A stretch of DNA of 64,000 nt from Bradyrhizobium sp. WSM1743 (GTDB lineage Bacteria > Pseudomonadota > Alphaproteobacteria > Rhizobiales > Xanthobacteraceae): contig NZ_AXAZ01000019.1 of the NCBI RefSeq assembly GCF_000473065.1, forward strand, positions 1 through 64,000, given 5' to 3'. A program made the position numbers and the translations under genes. The notes beneath the pieces are model-generated. The model saw only the letters and a list, made by a program, of their open reading frames with translations, ran no database searches and was not told the DNA's origin. This document shows, piece by piece, positions 37,464-46,308 of the stretch (positions within the stretch are counted from its first letter, which is position 1; each line of letters starts with the position of its first letter).

Positions 37464-37479
37464 TACACAGGTCTGTGTA
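37464..37479. promoter_or_regulatory. Operator between TetR and MFS genes
   Basis: TACACAG-GT-CTGTGTA, a perfect 7-base inverted repeat with a two-base spacer. This is the length and form of TetR operators, in the only place between the two start codons that shows a dyad. TTGACA lies at 37435-37440, just upstream on the plus strand. Confidence 0.7.
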
Positions 37480-37541
37480 ACCAAAATCAACGGCAAAAGC
37501 AGACGTCGGCACGTGTGCCGCGCCCAAAAGGGAGAAGAAGA

Positions 37542-38780
37542 ATGCCCCTGTTGCAGGTCCTGCGTCCGACATTGCCGATCCTGATCGGCGCCTCGATCAT
37601 GCTGACGCTGAGCATGGGGCTGCGGCAGTCGCTCGGCATATTCATGCAGCCGCTGACGCATGACATTCATATTTCCATCTCGGATTTCACGCTGGCGCTC
37701 GCCGTGCAAAACCTCGCCTGGGGCTTTCTGCAACCGCCCGCCGGCGCGCTGACGGTGCGCTACGGCTTCCGTCCGATCATGATCGCGGGCGCGCTGATGT
37801 ACATCGTGGGCCTCGCGCTGATGGCGACCGCCAATGGGATGATCAGCATCATGATCGGCGCCGGCGTGCTGATCGGGACCTCGCTCGCGTGCACCGCAGC
37901 GGCGATCGCGATGTCGGTGGCGGCGCGTGCGGTGCCGGAGACGGTGCGCTCCACCGTGCTCGGTATTGTCTCCGGTGCGGGCTCGCTCGGCGCGCTGTTG
38001 TCGGCGCCGATCGGCCAGATGCTCAACGAGGGCTTTGGCTGGCGCATCGGGCTTGCCGGCTTCGTCATTATGTCGGTGCTGATGATCCCTGCCGCCTGGT
38101 ACGCCGGGCGCGTCGACAGGATTCCGCTGCCGAAGCCGGCGGCCGACGAGATCGACGATGCCACGGCCGCGACGGCGGCGAGGACCGCATTCGGCAACGC
38201 CTCCTTCGTGGTGATGACCTGCGCCTATCTCGTCTGCGGCATGCAGCTGGTGTTCCTCACCACGCATCTGCCGTCATATCTGGCGATCTGCGGCCTCGAT
38301 CCGATGCTGAGCGCGCAGACGCTCGGCATGATTGGCGGCTTCAACGTGCTGGGCTCGCTGTTCTTCGGCTGGGCCGGCCAGCGCTGGAACAAGCTGGCGC
38401 TGCTTGGCGGCATCTACATCCTGCGCTCGGTCGCGCTCGCCTGGTATTTCATGCTGCCGGCAACATCGTTCTCGACGCTGCTGTTCGGCGCCATCATGGG
38501 CTTCCTCTGGATGGGCGTCGGCCCGCTGGTCGCGGGCGCCGTCGCCGAGATGTTCGGTCTGCGCTGGCAGGCGATGATCCAGGGCCTCGCCTTCATGAGC
38601 CATCAGATCGGCAGCTTCCTCGGCGCTTACGGGGGCGGGCTGCTCTACGACGCGCTCGGCTCCTACACCATGGCCTGGCGCATCGGCGTGGCGCTTGGTC
38701 TAGCCGGCGGCATCGTGCAGGTGGCGTTCGCGCTTGTCAGGCCGTCGCAGCCCCCCACGCCGGTGCTGCGGACGGCGTAG
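37542..38780 (+). CDS. MFS transporter (oxalate/formate-antiporter-like)
   Basis: A 412-residue carrier with 12 hydrophobic segments. N-terminal motif: LTLSMGLRQSLGIFMQPLT; cytosolic loop GALTVRYGFRPIMIAG (motif A type); GSLGALLSAPIGQML in the sixth segment. The sequence type is that of MFS members annotated as OFA or nitrate/organic-acid carriers; the cargo is unknown. GGGAGAAGAAG precedes the ATG. It is divergent from the TetR gene with a dyad between, so likely induced by its substrate. Confidence 0.87.
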   Translation: MPLLQVLRPTLPILIGASIMLTLSMGLRQSLGIFMQPLTHDIHISISDFTLALAVQNLAWGFLQPPAGALTVRYGFRPIMIAGALMYIVGLALMATANGMISIMIGAGVLIGTSLACTAAAIAMSVAARAVPETVRSTVLGIVSGAGSLGALLSAPIGQMLNEGFGWRIGLAGFVIMSVLMIPAAWYAGRVDRIPLPKPAADEIDDATAATAARTAFGNASFVVMTCAYLVCGMQLVFLTTHLPSYLAICGLDPMLSAQTLGMIGGFNVLGSLFFGWAGQRWNKLALLGGIYILRSVALAWYFMLPATSFSTLLFGAIMGFLWMGVGPLVAGAVAEMFGLRWQAMIQGLAFMSHQIGSFLGAYGGGLLYDALGSYTMAWRIGVALGLAGGIVQVAFALVRPSQPPTPVLRTA

Positions 38781-38963
38781 CAGGGGCGGGCTGCCTAGCT
38801 TCAGCTTCGGAAGTTACAGCGGACGCCGCCCTGCTCAATCGTGAAAGGCCGCTTGTGACCCCCTGAACGGACATCAAGCCGGGCAAGATTCTGGCTCGTT
38901 CGATCCCTTCCAGAACGGGTTCCGCCCGATAAGATGGCCTTTCAAACCCTCCGGGGGGCGGAT

Positions 38964-41390
38964 ATGACGCGGTCAGCAAAAGCGGGCGGCAAGAGGAGCA
39001 TGGCGAGGGTGCGCAAGGCGCGCTCAGCGCAGGGCCGCAGCCGCGCCAAGACCAAACAGCCCGTTCGGCCCGCCACCCGAATGAAGCCTTCAAGAGCTTT
39101 CGAAATGGAGGCGAAGGAAGCTCGCGAGCAACAGGCGGCGGCAGCCGAGATATTAAAGGTAATCGCGAGTTCGCCGTCCGACGTTCAGCCGGTGTTTGAG
39201 GCCATCGCGTCAAGCGCAAAACGCCTACTGGGTGGATATACAGCCGCGGTCTACCGCCTCGTCGATGATGCTATTCATCTCGTTGCGCTGACGCCCACCA
39301 GCCCGGAGGCCGATAAAGCTATCAGGGCTGAATTTCCGGTGAAACTGAACCGAGCTGCCCCTCCCGTAGCATTGGCCGCGAACGGCGAGTTTGTGCAGAT
39401 TGCGGATAGCGAAACGGCTGATCTGCAAACTCAAAGACTCGGACGGACACGAGGCTGGCGCAGCGTGACGTTCACGCCTTTATTGAACAAGGGAGCGGCC
39501 ATTGGCTTCATAACGATTACTCGGCGGGACCCGGGAGCATTCGCCGATCATCACGTTCAGCTGCTGCAGACCTTCGCCAATCAAGCCGCTATCGCGATCG
39601 AGAACACCCGCCTCTTCGACGAGAGGAGGGAGGCGCTGGAGCGGCAGACTGCAACCGGAGACGTGCTCAAGATCATAAGCCGCTCATCCGTCGACCTGGA
39701 GACGGTACTCGAAACTCTGGTTGAGACGGTGGCACGCCTCTGCCGGGCTGACCAGGTGTACATGTTCCATCTTCGGCATGACCTCTGGCACTTGATCGCC
39801 GATTACGGGCTATCGATCGAGGCCAGAGAATTCTTCAAGACGAACCCATTCACGCCTGGCCGGGGCTCGACGTCTGGCCGAGCGGCGATGGAGCTTCGCG
39901 CCGTCCCCATCGCTGACGTCTTGCAGGATCCGGAATACACTCTCGGCGAAGGGCAGGCGATCGCCGGCTATCGGTCGACGCTTGGCGTTCCGTTGCTTCG
40001 CGAGAATACGCTGATAGGCGTTTTCAGCATTGCGCGTACGCGCGTTGAACCCTTCGCGAGCAAGGACATCGAACTCGCCACCAGCTTCGCCGACCAGGCG
40101 GTGATCGCGATCGAGAACGCGCGGCTATTCGATGAGTTGCGCGAGCGCCAGGCGGAGCTGCGCGTTACCTTCGACAATATGGGGGACGCGGTCGCGATGT
40201 TCGGCGCCGACAAGCGGCTTGCCGCGTGGAATCGCAATCTGCAGGACATGCTCGATCTGCCGGACGACCTGCTCGTCAGCCGTCCGAATTTCGCAGAGTT
40301 GTTCCGCTACTTGGCCGCCAGAGGCGAGTTTGGTTCGGGCGATCTCGAGGCGGAACTCGCGCGGAGCGTTGACGATATCGGCCGCGAAATGCGTTACGAA
40401 CGGGTCCGTCCCGATGGCCGCATTGTCGAAGTTCGCCGCAACCCGGTACCAGATGGCGGCTTTGTGCTGATCTATGCCGATATCACCAAGCGTAAGCGTT
40501 CCGAAGACGCTGTTCGCATGGCTCGCGATGCCGCCGAGAAGGCGTTGCTTGATTTGCAGGCGGCCCAGGACCGTCTGATCCAGACCGAGAAGCTGGCCTC
40601 CCTGGGCCAGCTTACTGCCGGCATCGCCCACGAAATCAAGAACCCGCTAAATTTCGTCAACAATTTCTCGGCGCTCTCCGTTGAGCTCACGGATGAGCTC
40701 AATGATCTTCTGAAGCAGGCGACCCTTACGGAACAGCTTCGTAAAGAGGTGGATGAGCTGACCGCTTTGCTGAAGAACAACCTCTCAAAGGTCGTGCAGC
40801 ACGGCAAGCGCGCCGACTCTATCGTCAAGAATATGCTGCTGCATTCGCGCGAGGGATCGGGCGAGCTACGTGCCGTCGATATCAATGGACTGGTGGAGGA
40901 AAGCCTCAACCTGGCCTATCACGGCGCACGGGCCGAAAAGCCAGGCTTCAACATCGTCCTGCAGCGTAACTTGGATCCTGCCGCTGGCATGGCCGACGTC
41001 TATCCACAGGCAATCACCCGCGCTCTGCTCAACCTGATCTCAAACGGCTTCTATGCTGCGACCAAACGTAAGACTGAAAACGGCGAAGCGGGCTTTGAGC
41101 CGATCTTGTCGGCCACTACAACGAATCTTGGCAGCTCGGTAGGGATATGCATTCGCGACAACGGCATCGGCATACCGTCAGAGGTCAAGGAGAAGATATT
41201 CAATCCGTTCTTCACCACCAAACCAGCTGGCGAAGGAACGGGGCTCGGGCTATCGATGACCCACGACATCATCGTCAAACAACATGGTGGTACCATCCGG
41301 GTTGAGACCGAACCCGGCGCATTCACGGACTTTATCGTGACTCTGCCCCGCGCATCGGGCGCGCAAAGCAATCAGCGGAGCACGAGATGA
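38964..41390 (+). CDS. Soluble multi-sensor histidine kinase (GAF-GAF-PAS)
   Basis: An 808-residue kinase with no transmembrane segment. A basic N-terminus (to about 45) leads into two GAF domains (about 75-230 and 240-390), each ending in the AAIAIENTRLFDE-type signature; a PAS-like domain (about 395-515); and a kinase core with His556 in GIAHEIKNPLNFVNNF. N, G1 and G2 boxes are NLISNGF, CIRDNGIGIP and EGTGLGLSMTH. GGGGGG lies before the ATG; a longer start ten codons upstream exists. The following gene, overlapping by four bases, is a truncated receiver, so the kinase lacks an intact partner next to it. Confidence 0.9.
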   Translation: MTRSAKAGGKRSMARVRKARSAQGRSRAKTKQPVRPATRMKPSRAFEMEAKEAREQQAAAAEILKVIASSPSDVQPVFEAIASSAKRLLGGYTAAVYRLVDDAIHLVALTPTSPEADKAIRAEFPVKLNRAAPPVALAANGEFVQIADSETADLQTQRLGRTRGWRSVTFTPLLNKGAAIGFITITRRDPGAFADHHVQLLQTFANQAAIAIENTRLFDERREALERQTATGDVLKIISRSSVDLETVLETLVETVARLCRADQVYMFHLRHDLWHLIADYGLSIEAREFFKTNPFTPGRGSTSGRAAMELRAVPIADVLQDPEYTLGEGQAIAGYRSTLGVPLLRENTLIGVFSIARTRVEPFASKDIELATSFADQAVIAIENARLFDELRERQAELRVTFDNMGDAVAMFGADKRLAAWNRNLQDMLDLPDDLLVSRPNFAELFRYLAARGEFGSGDLEAELARSVDDIGREMRYERVRPDGRIVEVRRNPVPDGGFVLIYADITKRKRSEDAVRMARDAAEKALLDLQAAQDRLIQTEKLASLGQLTAGIAHEIKNPLNFVNNFSALSVELTDELNDLLKQATLTEQLRKEVDELTALLKNNLSKVVQHGKRADSIVKNMLLHSREGSGELRAVDINGLVEESLNLAYHGARAEKPGFNIVLQRNLDPAAGMADVYPQAITRALLNLISNGFYAATKRKTENGEAGFEPILSATTTNLGSSVGICIRDNGIGIPSEVKEKIFNPFFTTKPAGEGTGLGLSMTHDIIVKQHGGTIRVETEPGAFTDFIVTLPRASGAQSNQRSTR

Positions 41391-41587
41391 GCACATATAT
41401 CGTGGTGGTCAATGACGAGCCTGACGTCGCGGAAATGTTCAGGCAGCAGTTCCGCCGGGATTTGCGGTCAGGACGCTTCGTCATGGAATTTGCCCTCTCC
41501 GCACCGGCCGCCTTAGAGCAGGTGAAAGTAGGCCGGCGGATTGCTCCGCGTTTGGTGCGGCCAAGCCGTGCCGGCGACTGGCTCTGA
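41387..41587 (+). pseudogene. Truncated response regulator receiver
   Basis: A 66-residue frame, overlapping the kinase stop by ATGA. Residues 1-47 (YIVVVNDEPDVAEMFRQQFR, then [12 protein letters not shown]) match the start of the response regulators that normally follow these kinases (about 130 residues). After that the frame runs into unrelated sequence and stops. The phosphoacceptor Asp, the helix 3-5 region and the conserved Lys are missing. The first acidic residue is Asn (N9). It is likely non-functional. Confidence 0.8.
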
Positions 41588-41589
41588 GT

Positions 41590-41811
41590 CAGAGAATACG
41601 CGGAAGCGGGGCTTTCTTTTGAGCTACGGAACTGACTTGCCAGATCAGTTTCGCCGGTCTGCGATCCTTGTCGACAAGATTCTCAAGGGTACGAAACGGG
41701 GCGATCTGCCCGTCGAACGGCCGACCAAGTACGAACTTGTTATAAACCTCCAGACCGCCAAAGCACGCGGCATCAACATGCCACCGACCTTGCTGACGCG
41801 GGCCGATGTAG
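41590..41811 (+). pseudogene. C-terminal remnant of an ABC substrate-binding protein
   Basis: The frame reads [20 protein letters not shown], then [20 protein letters not shown] and [28 protein letters not shown]. This is the C-terminal signature of the PF04392-type ABC transporter substrate-binding proteins. There is no N-terminal domain, no start and no permease gene next to it. It directly follows the truncated receiver, so the join looks like an old deletion. Confidence 0.78.
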
Positions 41812-41902
41812 TGAGGCACTCTGAGCTCGCTTATTGGCCCGAAACTGCCTTAGCTCGATGCTGGTCAAAGCGTCGGTCCGTCGCGGCTTGAATAATGCCT
41901 CT

Positions 41903-42874
41903 CTACTCTTGCTTTGCCGGGGGTGAAGTCACGACCTTGCCCCAGCGGGGCACCTCGCTTGCGACAAATTCGCGGAGAGCCTCCGGCGTCCGCCGCGTGG
42001 CGTCGGGGATGACAAATCCAATGTCGATAAGTCGCTTGCGCGTCGCTTCGTCATCCAGTGCTTTGTTCAAGGCCTCGCTTAGCTTGGTCTGTACTTCAGG
42101 CGTGAGATTCTTGGGTGCGAAAATCGCGTTCCAAGTCGAGACGACGAATTGAGGGAGGCCGCTTTCGACGGTTGTGGGAACGTTGGGGATGATGACGGCG
42201 CGCTGCGGACTCGCGATGGCGATTGCCTTCAGGGCTCCGCTCTGAATCTGGGAGATCGTGCCACTCAGTGAAATGCAACTGAAATCGACTTGGCCGCCCA
42301 TCAAATCGTTCATCGCTGGTGCGCCGCCGCGATAAGGGACACGCCCCGTTTGAATATCAAGGATTGATTGCAGCAGCGTGCAGAAAAGATGGGTAGGAGC
42401 TCCGACGCCGACATGCGCTTCATTGACCTTATCGCGGTTCGCTCTGACATAGGCGATGAACTCCGCGAGGCTGTTCGCCGGGAAGTCTTTTCGCGTCACT
42501 ATGACAGCAGGTACATCGGCGGCGAGACCGATGGGCGCGAAGTCATTGATTGGATCGTATTTTAGGTCAGGATACTGCGCTGGGGCGGCGCCGTGCGTCC
42601 CCATGTTGCCCATGATGATCGTATACCCATCCGGTGCCGCACGGGCAGCACGCGCTGTCGCGGTTGTGCCTGCAGCACCGGGCTCGTTGTCGACGATTAT
42701 GGGCCGGCCGAGTGTCTTCGACATGTGCTCGGCCAGGATACGTGACAAGGTGTCGTTCGATCCGCCGGCCGCATAGGGCACTATGAGCGTAATTGCTCTG
42801 GATGGATAGTCGGCCCGAGCCGCTCCGGGGAGGGCGACGAGGATTGCAAAAAAAAGTGCGAGCAGGCGGTTCAT
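41903..42874 (-). CDS. Tripartite tricarboxylate transporter substrate-binding protein (Bug family)
   Basis: A 323-residue periplasmic binding protein. A signal peptide (1-21, GAARA) is followed by the Bug signature YPSRAITLIVPYAAGGSNDT and the VGVGAPTHLFCTLLQSI loop. TctC/Bug proteins bind carboxylates with a TctAB membrane pair, but no TctAB is present here, so it may be an orphan binding or sensing protein. Bradyrhizobia have large numbers of these. It converges with the kinase/remnant locus. Confidence 0.88.
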   Translation of the reverse strand: MNRLLALFFAILVALPGAARADYPSRAITLIVPYAAGGSNDTLSRILAEHMSKTLGRPIIVDNEPGAAGTTATARAARAAPDGYTIIMGNMGTHGAAPAQYPDLKYDPINDFAPIGLAADVPAVIVTRKDFPANSLAEFIAYVRANRDKVNEAHVGVGAPTHLFCTLLQSILDIQTGRVPYRGGAPAMNDLMGGQVDFSCISLSGTISQIQSGALKAIAIASPQRAVIIPNVPTTVESGLPQFVVSTWNAIFAPKNLTPEVQTKLSEALNKALDDEATRKRLIDIGFVIPDATRRTPEALREFVASEVPRWGKVVTSPPAKQE

Positions 42875-43178
42875 GGGGGATTCCTTCCTTGCTTGCGACT
42901 TCCTCTAGTAGCTTACCCTCAGCGCAGCTTCTTAGCCATGAGATGGAAAGGGTCGAACCTCTACCGGGGTGTGTCATCGCCAAATCCAGTTTGCGAATTG
43001 TCTGCTATCATCGGCGATTTCGTTAGGCGCATAAGAGCGACTGCGCGGGCGAACCCATAAGGGCTCAGACCTGCCTTGGCCCACGGCCGCGATGGCTTCA
43101 GTTTCCCATGACCATGGTTGGCCGACAATCGCTTGCGTCTCGCGGCGGCAACGCCACTCGAGCTCACAGCAGGAGTTG
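42875..43178. other. Intergenic stretch, no gene seen
   Basis: Only short, weakly protein-like frames are visible. Nothing resembling a promoter box, a repeat family or a transposase remnant could be identified with confidence. Confidence 0.35.
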
Positions 43179-43697
43179 TCAACGTTGCGGCGCGGAGAGC
43201 TCGTAGTTGATGCAGTCCATCTTGATCTCGTATTGACCCTCATAGATGCCGTTGCTGACCCACCGAAACACCTTGCGGTAGTTGGTTGTTTGCTCGGAGC
43301 GCGGCAGGCTGCCGGGTGGACGGTAAACATCCGCGATCGTTTTGGACGATATCTCGGCCAGCGTCAGCTTCTCGTCGGGATTCCCTTCGCGCTTGAACAC
43401 CATCTTTTTGTCGAGACCCGAATTGATGTCGATCGCCTCAAATTTCGAGATCAGGAGGTCATCGTTGACGGCCGCGAGCAACGGCCCGTTCACCCACGCC
43501 TTCGGCAATATCACAAGCGACGAGCGGCTGAAGACGACGACCGGTGCATCGTCACTCGGTAGCACACCTCGGCAGCCGTAGCGCCATTCGCCGGCCGTGC
43601 TCGGCGAGGCAACGGCAATGAAGGTAATTGCTATCACCCCCTGCAGGATGCGGCAGGCAGGGCTGATTCTCGCGATGGCAGACATCGGGCTGGGCAT
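43179..43697 (-). CDS. Hypothetical exported protein
   Basis: A 172-residue protein. A hydrophobic signal (about 15-33, ILQGVIAITFIAVASPSTA) is followed by GEWRYGCRGVLPSDDAPVVVFSRSSLVILPKAWVNGPLL and a C-terminal part ending in YEIKMDCINYELSAPQR. Two cysteines (CRG, DCIN) could pair. I recognise no named family; small periplasmic proteins of this layout are common in bradyrhizobia. The frame is open far upstream, but the ATG here gives a clean signal peptide; a second ATG lies four codons inside. Confidence 0.65.
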   Translation of the reverse strand: MPSPMSAIARISPACRILQGVIAITFIAVASPSTAGEWRYGCRGVLPSDDAPVVVFSRSSLVILPKAWVNGPLLAAVNDDLLISKFEAIDINSGLDKKMVFKREGNPDEKLTLAEISSKTIADVYRPPGSLPRSEQTTNYRKVFRWVSNGIYEGQYEIKMDCINYELSAPQR

Positions 43698-44161
43698 GGT
43701 GTGGTTTCCCAAGGGATCAGCCCTTGGTCGCGCCGAAGCGGCCGAATGTTCATTCTTGGTGGTCGCTGCTGGTTCGCCTGGCCTGAGGCGCTCATCCCGC
43801 AATGTACCGCGAGGAGAGGTCTCGAAGGCGACCGGCATCTCGGCAAGCCCTAGCCGGATAGACCAAAGCGCGACGAGATTTGGATCAATCGCCATCGCGC
43901 TTCATGTTGTTGTATGCGCAGATCTTTCCGGAGAACGGTTTCGTACTTGCGCTGGCGCGACCCTTGGGGCCGGCTCATGCTTTATTGCGAACGTTTTGAC
44001 CGCTTGAGATCGGCGACCTTAAACCTGTTGCCGGCCTGCAGGCTGCTGCAAAACCAGTGGGCTCTGTTTCGAAACTCGCCCAGGAACACCTTCGTCTCGA
44101 CGCAATTTTCGTAGGATGCATGGGTGATGGTGTCTCGGCACGTTGGCGAGCTCCGCACACA
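43698..44161. other. Intergenic stretch, no gene recognised
   Basis: About 460 bases between the exported protein and a repeat cluster. Frames on both strands are short or unconvincing; the first 200 bases continue the open frame of the exported protein but without protein-like composition. Degenerate coding sequence is possible but I cannot identify it. Confidence 0.35.
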
Positions 44162-44241
44162 CCGTCATTGCGAGCGAAGCGAAGCAATCCAGACTACCTC
44201 GGCCGAGACATTCCGGATTGCTTCGTCGCAAGAGCTCCTCG
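44162..44241. repeat. Palindromic intergenic repeat, family A (copy 4, shortened)
   Basis: CGTCATTGCGAGCGAAGCGA through to CGTCGCAAGAGCTCCTCGG. The right arm is cut before CAATGACG, where the family B element begins. Confidence 0.83.
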
Positions 44242-44366
44242 GACGCAGCGCAGCGCTCCTTTAGCGGTGCGCTGCAGAGCCGGGGCCCATGTCGCGGCAT
44301 CGTGCTGTGTGGCCTGCTGGGTCCCGGCTCGGCGCAGCAGCGCTGCAGCGCGTCCGGGACACGAGA
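44241..44366. repeat. Palindromic intergenic repeat, family B (copy 3)
   Basis: GGACGCAGCGCAGCGCTCCT to CGCGTCCGGGACACGAGAG, with the GAGCCGGGGCCCA / TGGGTCCCGGCTC pair. It is fused to the family A element on its left, as at the start of the window. Confidence 0.85.
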
Positions 44367-44377
44367 GAGCAGGCAAA

Positions 44378-44403
44378 ATAAAACGGGGCCCGTGAGGGCC
44401 CCG
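44378..44403 (-). terminator. Terminator of rpmG
   Basis: Stem CGGGGCCC / GGGCCCCG with a GTGA loop. Read on the minus strand it is followed by GTTTTATTTTG, a good T-rich tail, about 28 bases past the rpmG stop. Confidence 0.88.
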
Positions 44404-44430
44404 CAAAAGTCGTCAGTTCGTCCCGCGATC

Positions 44431-44598
44431 TTACTTGATCTTGGCTTCGCGGAATTCGACGTGCTTGCGCGCGACCGGATCGTACTTCTTCTTGACCAGC
44501 TTGTCGGTCATGGTGCGCGAATTCTTCTTGGCGACGTAGTAGAAGCCGGTGTCGGCCGAGGACACGAGCTTGACCTTGATGGTGACCGCTTTGGCCAT
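44431..44598 (-). CDS. rpmG: 50S ribosomal protein L33
   Basis: A 55-residue protein of the large ribosomal subunit. The sequence [20 protein letters not shown], then [20 protein letters not shown] and [15 protein letters not shown], is the cysteine-free form of L33, which does not bind zinc and is usual in alphaproteobacteria. It is monocistronic, with a strong terminator on the minus strand. CAGAACATGG precedes; the ribosome binding site is GAGGTTCAGA. Confidence 0.97.
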   Translation of the reverse strand: MAKAVTIKVKLVSSADTGFYYVAKKNSRTMTDKLVKKKYDPVARKHVEFREAKIK

Positions 44599-44723
44599 GT
44601 TCTGAACCTCAGAATATCAGGGGAATCTGGAGCCGGCCAAACGGCCCGCGTTGGCCGGCAACCTAGCCAGAAACCGCCTGATGTCAAGGTTTTAGGGGGC
44701 AGAAACCACTCAAATCGGGCCCA

Positions 44724-46070
44724 TTAGGCCTCGAAGAAGCGGTTTTTCGGCCGCGGCAAGCCCAGATTCTCCCTCAAAGTGGCCCCTTCATACTCTTTGC
44801 GGAAAATCCCGCGCCGCTGCAGCTCCGGGACCACCTTGTCGACGAAATCGTCGAGGCCGGCGGGCAGGAACGGGAACATGATGTTGAAACCGTCGGAGCC
44901 GCGCCCGACCAGCCATTCCTCCATCTGGTCGGCGATGGTCTTGGCGGTGCCGACGAAGGACAGCCCGCCATAGCCGCCAACGCGCTGGGCCAGCTGGCGC
45001 ACGGTGAGTTTTTCACGGGTGGCGAGGTCGACCATGCGCTGGCGCCCGCTCTTGCTGGCATTGGTCTCGGGGATTTCGGGGAGGAGGCCATCGGGATCGA
45101 AGCCGGAGGCGTCGGTGCCGAAGATGACGGAGAGCGAGGCGATGGCGCTGTCGTAATGCACGCGGCTGTCGAGCAGGGCGCGCTTCTCCTTGGCCTCGTC
45201 GACGCTGTCGCCGACCACGACGAAGGCGCCGGGCAGGATCTTGAGGTGTTCAGGATCGCGGCCGACCTTCTCCATGCGGCCCTTGATATCGGCGTAGAGT
45301 TTTTGGCCGTCGGCGAGACTGCCGCCGCCGGTGAACACGGCTTCCGCGGTTTCGGCCGCGAGCTGCTTGCCGTCTTCCGATGCGCCGGCCTGCACGATGA
45401 CCGGCCAACCCTGCACGGGGCGGGCGATGTTGAGCGGGCCGCGTACCTTCAGATATTTGCCGTTGTGGTCGAGCGTGTGCATCTTGGCGGGATCGAAGAA
45501 CAGGCCGCTCTCGACATCGCGCACGAAGGCATCGTCGGCGAAGGAATCCCACAGGCCCGTGACGACGTCGTAGAACTCGCGGGCGCGCTTGTAGCGCTCG
45601 GCGTGCTCCATGTGATCGTCGAGGCCGAAATTCAGCGCGGCATCCGGGTTCGATGTGGTGACGATATTCCAGCCCGCACGTCCGCCGCTGAGATGGTCGA
45701 GCGAGGCGAAGCGGCGCGCGACATGATAGGGCTCATCGAAGGTGGTCGAGCCCGTCGCGATCAGGCCGATCCGCTCGGTGACGGCCGAGAGCGCCGACAG
45801 CAGCGTGAACGGCTCGAACGAGGTCACGGTGTGGCTGCGCTTCAGCGCATTGATCGGCATGTTCAGCACGGCGAGGTGATCGGCCATGAAGAAGGCGTCG
45901 AACTTGCCGGCCTCGAGCTTTTGGATCAGCTGCTTGATGTGCGAGAAGTTGAAATTGGCGTCGGGCCAGGCCCCGGGATAGCGCCAGGCGCCGGTATGAA
46001 TGCTGATCGGGCGCATGAACGCGCCAAGCTGTGAGTTGCCGTTGTGCCATCGCCCGGTGTCCTTCTTCAT
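44724..46070 (-). CDS. Flavin-dependent monooxygenase, NtaA/SnaA/DszA family (LLM class)
   Basis: A 448-residue FMNH2-dependent monooxygenase. The family motif LGAFMRPISIHTGAWRYPGA, FFMADHLAVLN, SGGRAGWNIVTTSNPDAALNFG and WPVIVQAGASEDG are all present. Relatives attack nitrilotriacetate, pristinamycin precursors, dibenzothiophene sulfone or similar; the substrate is unknown. It needs reduced FMN from a separate reductase, which is not adjacent. Start: ATG at KKDTGRWHN; another six codons upstream is possible. No strong ribosome binding site for either. Confidence 0.88.
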   Translation of the reverse strand: MKKDTGRWHNGNSQLGAFMRPISIHTGAWRYPGAWPDANFNFSHIKQLIQKLEAGKFDAFFMADHLAVLNMPINALKRSHTVTSFEPFTLLSALSAVTERIGLIATGSTTFDEPYHVARRFASLDHLSGGRAGWNIVTTSNPDAALNFGLDDHMEHAERYKRAREFYDVVTGLWDSFADDAFVRDVESGLFFDPAKMHTLDHNGKYLKVRGPLNIARPVQGWPVIVQAGASEDGKQLAAETAEAVFTGGGSLADGQKLYADIKGRMEKVGRDPEHLKILPGAFVVVGDSVDEAKEKRALLDSRVHYDSAIASLSVIFGTDASGFDPDGLLPEIPETNASKSGRQRMVDLATREKLTVRQLAQRVGGYGGLSFVGTAKTIADQMEEWLVGRGSDGFNIMFPFLPAGLDDFVDKVVPELQRRGIFRKEYEGATLRENLGLPRPKNRFFEA

Positions 46071-46162
46071 TGTCGTTCGGAAAGACATAGGTGCGGGCCG
46101 CGCGGGTGCCACGGGGATCGTGCGAAACAATTTTTTGATTTTGGGGCGTGCCTCAGCATGTT

Positions 46163-46268
46163 CGTCATTCCGGGGCATCGCGCAGCGATGAACCCGGAAT
46201 CTCGAGATTCTCAGGTGCGCAATTGCGCACCAGAGTTCGATGCTTCGCATCGCCCCGGAATGACAGGG
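46163..46268. repeat. Palindromic intergenic repeat, family E (copy 1)
   Basis: CGTCATTCCGGGGCATCGCG through to GCATCGCCCCGGAATGACAG, with inner GAATCTCGAGATTC and GGTGCGCAATTGCGCACC palindromes. A second copy is near 63692. Confidence 0.87.
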
Positions 46269-46308
46269 AGGGCCATCGCGCGCCGACGGCGCTCGGGAGG
46301 TGAGGCAG

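Noticed and set aside
42974..43330. A 118-residue minus-strand frame beyond the exported protein
   Set aside because: It overlaps the coding frame of the exported protein, lacks a start signal and resembles no family.
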